Part shown: positions 5,320 through 6,801 of the stretch, in pieces | Numbering within the stretch: position 1 is the stretch's first letter | Layout: the number at the start of each line of letters is the position of its first letter | NCBI GenBank assembly: GCA_001831055.1 | Contig: MIDO01000025.1 | Location: 1 to 6,801, forward strand | Direction of reading: 5' to 3' | DNA from: Verrucomicrobia bacterium GWC2_42_7 | Lineage (GTDB): Bacteria > Verrucomicrobiota > Verrucomicrobiia > Opitutales > GWC2-42-7-A | Length of the DNA: 6,801 bases | Program-made: the position numbers and the translations under genes | The notes under the pieces: generated by a model | Database searches by the model: none | Told to the model about the DNA's origin: nothing | The model's input: the letters and a program-made list of their open reading frames with translations, nothing else

Positions 5320-5375
5320 AAAGCAGATCTTTTTTGCCATCATTGTCCGAAGAAAAAGGTTAATTTAAAAGGTTA

Positions 5376-5425
5376 GAGCAGGCCCGGCCCTTCTGCTCCC
5401 CCACAGAAAGGTGTTAATTTAAGGG
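5376..5425. repeat. Small GC-rich hairpin followed by a repeat-terminus fragment
   Basis: GAGCAG (5376-5381) pairs with CTGCTC (5393-5398) around GCCCGGCCCTT. On the minus strand it is followed by TAACCTTTTTC, a weak terminator-like arrangement downstream of murE. The adjacent CCCCACAGAAAGGTG and TTAATTTAAG match the outer left arm of the palindrome at 3735 at 18 of 20 positions from its CAGAAA onward, but no further arm sequence follows. Confidence 0.45.
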
Positions 5426-5462
5426 AAATGACTTGCCCAACCTGTTCCCAAAGAACCCATTG

Positions 5463-5523
5463 CGCAGAAATAAAACTCTGAATGGGATTTTGTTTCTGCG
5501 TAACAATCTCCTTTTCGGAAAGG
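5463..5523. repeat. CCGAAAAGGA box plus hairpin module, copy 2 (inverted)
   Basis: CGCAGAAATAAAA (5463-5475) pairs with TTTTGTTTCTGCG (5488-5500) with one G-T pair, followed by TCCTTTTCGGAAAGG (5509-5523). The reverse complement of the latter resembles 3375-3388. The module lies directly before the palindrome at 5527. Confidence 0.5.
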
Positions 5524-5526
5524 GCA

Positions 5527-5647
5527 GAAAAACATCAGTTCAATTTTTGAGCAGGCGGACGAGGTGAACACGACCGAGCGTACATCCGTACGTAAGGGAA
5601 TGTGAATCCGATGTCCAACACACTCAAAATTTGAACTCATGTTTTTC
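5527..5647. repeat. Dispersed palindromic repeat, full copy at the murE 3' end
   Basis: GAAAAACATCAGTTCAA (5527-5543) opposes TTGAACTCATGTTTTTC (5631-5647), with TTTTTGAG/CTCAAAAT inside and a GCGTACATCCGTACGT centre (about 5579-5594). The repeat ends two bases from the murE stop. With a short unpaired gap the stem could extend to AAAGGG (5519-5524) against CCCTTT (5653-5658), the last two sense codons of murE. It is the likely 3' structure of murE mRNA. Confidence 0.75.
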
Positions 5648-5649
5648 CC

Positions 5650-6801
5650 CTACCCTTTTAATAAATCCCTAGCCACCAGCCTATCATCAAAGGAAACGAC
5701 CGTATCTGCGAACGTCTGGAAGGCTTCATGGCCCTTACCGGCGATTAGGATACAGTCTCCTTCTTGGGCTTCGTCGATAGCAGATTTGATTGCTTCGCGG
5801 CGATCTTGAATAAATCTTATGGATTGAGGGCGGATAACGCCGGGTTGCATATCGTTAAAAATTTGCTCGATGTTTTCCTTGCGAGGATTGTCGCTCGTTG
5901 CCCAACAAAAATCGGACCAACGTTGCACGGCCTCTGTCATTTTTGAACGCTTCGACCTGTCGCGATTGCCGCCGCAGCCGAATACCGTGAGGAGGCGTCC
6001 TTTGGTGATTTTTCGGAGCATTTTTAGGGCGTTATCGAGGGCATCGTCTGTGTGTGCGTAGTCAACAAGTACGGTGAATTTCTGGCCGCAATCGACCTTT
6101 TCCATGCGACCAGGAACCGTTGGCAAGTTAGCGAGTTTTTCAACTAAAAATGGCATTTCTCTGTTATAAACATATCCAATTGCCAAGGCAGCTAAGATGT
6201 TACTTATGTTGTATTCTCCGAGCAAATACGTTTTAACGGAGGCCTGTCCATTGGGCCAGATCACATCGAATTCGCTTCCTTCTGGATTCATTCTGACGTT
6301 TTCTGCGCGGATCATGGCAGCCTTATCAAATCCGAAACTTACAACCTTCACTCCTTCAGGGACTTGACAGATCAATCGTTGTCCGTAGGGGTCATCATAA
6401 TTGATAACAGCAGCCCGAGGCAAATGTCCATTTTTCCCGTCAAACAACTGGGATTTCACCTCAAAATAGTTTTCCATATTTTTGTGATAGTCCAGGTGTT
6501 CGCGAGTGAGATTGAGAAATACCGCTACATCGAAATTGACATTTTTTAGGCGTTTTTGGTGAATTCCTTGCGAACTTGCTTCCATCACAACCTGTTGACA
6601 ACCAGCCTCTTTCATGCGCTTTAACATGAAATAAAGGTCTATAATCTCGGGAGTGGTTTTGTCGGAGGGCATTTTTCTAAGCCCTAGATCGTAATGGATC
6701 GTCCCGAGTAACCCGACAGGGACAACATCTTCTTTCAATAAATATTGCGTTAAAAGGCTGACTGTTGTTTTTCCATTGGTTCCCGTTACTCCAATTAAAC
6801 C
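5650..6801 (-). CDS. murE: UDP-N-acetylmuramoyl-L-alanyl-D-glutamate--2,6-diaminopimelate ligase (N-terminus outside window)
   Basis: The frame is open to the window edge, giving 383 residues of a protein normally about 480-500 long; roughly the first 100 residues (UDP-MurNAc-binding domain) are missing. The TTG at 6738 is internal, because the P-loop GVTGTNGKTT lies upstream at about 6792-6763. MurE adds the third residue of the stem peptide. Landmarks in order are DKTTPE, VMEASSQGIHQKRL (usually MEVSSH), NLTREHLDYH with a following KSQLF lysine that fits the carbamylated position, the substrate-binding PGRMEKV, DYAHTDDAL, FGCGGNRDRSKRSKM, SDNPR (DNPR codons at 5881-5892) and AGKGHEAFQ. DNPR is the motif of meso-diaminopimelate-adding MurE rather than lysine-adding enzymes, so the wall should contain meso-DAP. 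The stop is TAG at 5652-5650, next to a palindromic repeat. murF follows on the same strand. Confidence 0.95.
   Translation of the reverse strand, partial: GLIGVTGTNGKTTVSLLTQYLLKEDVVPVGLLGTIHYDLGLRKMPSDKTTPEIIDLYFMLKRMKEAGCQQVVMEASSQGIHQKRLKNVNFDVAVFLNLTREHLDYHKNMENYFEVKSQLFDGKNGHLPRAAVINYDDPYGQRLICQVPEGVKVVSFGFDKAAMIRAENVRMNPEGSEFDVIWPNGQASVKTYLLGEYNISNILAALAIGYVYNREMPFLVEKLANLPTVPGRMEKVDCGQKFTVLVDYAHTDDALDNALKMLRKITKGRLLTVFGCGGNRDRSKRSKMTEAVQRWSDFCWATSDNPRKENIEQIFNDMQPGVIRPQSIRFIQDRREAIKSAIDEAQEGDCILIAGKGHEAFQTFADTVVSFDDRLVARDLLKG

Noticed and set aside
5419..5640. 73-codon minus-strand frame between murE and murF
   Set aside because: It is almost entirely inside the palindrome at 5527-5647 and the adjacent hairpin module, with no protein-like domain. 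Such frames are likely to be annotated as hypothetical proteins wherever the repeat occurs.
5700..6738. murE starting at the TTG at 6738
   Set aside because: The reading frame stays open upstream to the window edge and encodes the essential P-loop GTNGKTT, so this codon is internal.

Overview
The window looks like a chromosomal segment from a Gram-negative-type bacterium that builds meso-diaminopimelate peptidoglycan: MurE carries the DNPR motif, and MurF, a type IV pilus retraction ATPase and a pseudaminic acid synthase are also present. Base composition is moderate to low GC by eye. The protein-coding starts lack Shine-Dalgarno sequences, and the mur genes are not packed into a tight dcw operon. 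A member of the Planctomycetes-Verrucomicrobia-Chlamydiae group (for example an environmental chlamydia) is possible, but this is a low-confidence guess that the sequence alone does not prove.

Layout. Plus strand: the 3' end of pilT (2-379), pseI (576-1616), a 1.07-kb gene-free stretch (1617-2684), then a MarC-family membrane protein gene (2685-3308). Minus strand: the 3' three quarters of murE (6801-5650, cut by the window edge), a 449-bp gap, then murF (5200-3842). marC and murF converge on a 533-bp gap (3309-3841).

The genes are ordinary; the unusual part is the DNA between them. Every intergenic gap carries copies of one dispersed family of long imperfect palindromes. Full copies are about 105-125 bp, with arms of the type CAGAAA..ATC/TTAGTTYAA..TTYGAG and a centre like CGTACATCCGTACG. 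I count four near-complete copies (2501-2610, 3601-3712, 3735-3860, 5527-5647), one shortened copy (438-498) and at least three single-arm pieces (1764-1812, 3443-3492, 3523-3569). The copies sit at gene 3' ends. For murF the repeat arm encodes the last residues and the stop codon; the pilT stop codon lies in a 14-bp perfect inverted repeat; the murE copy abuts its stop. A second element, a short AAACCTTTC..GAAAGGTTT hairpin, follows the palindrome and lies 20-40 bp before the next start codon (pseI, marC, murF). An apparent 102-bp MITE with 14-bp terminal inverted repeats lies downstream of pseI.

Functionally, murE and murF catalyse consecutive additions to the peptidoglycan stem peptide, PilT powers pilus retraction, PseI makes pseudaminic acid for surface glycans or glycoproteins, and MarC is an inner-membrane protein of uncertain role. 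Only murE and murF form an evident pathway pair. pseI and marC stand alone between repeat copies. No tRNA, rRNA, CRISPR array or intact transposase was seen.
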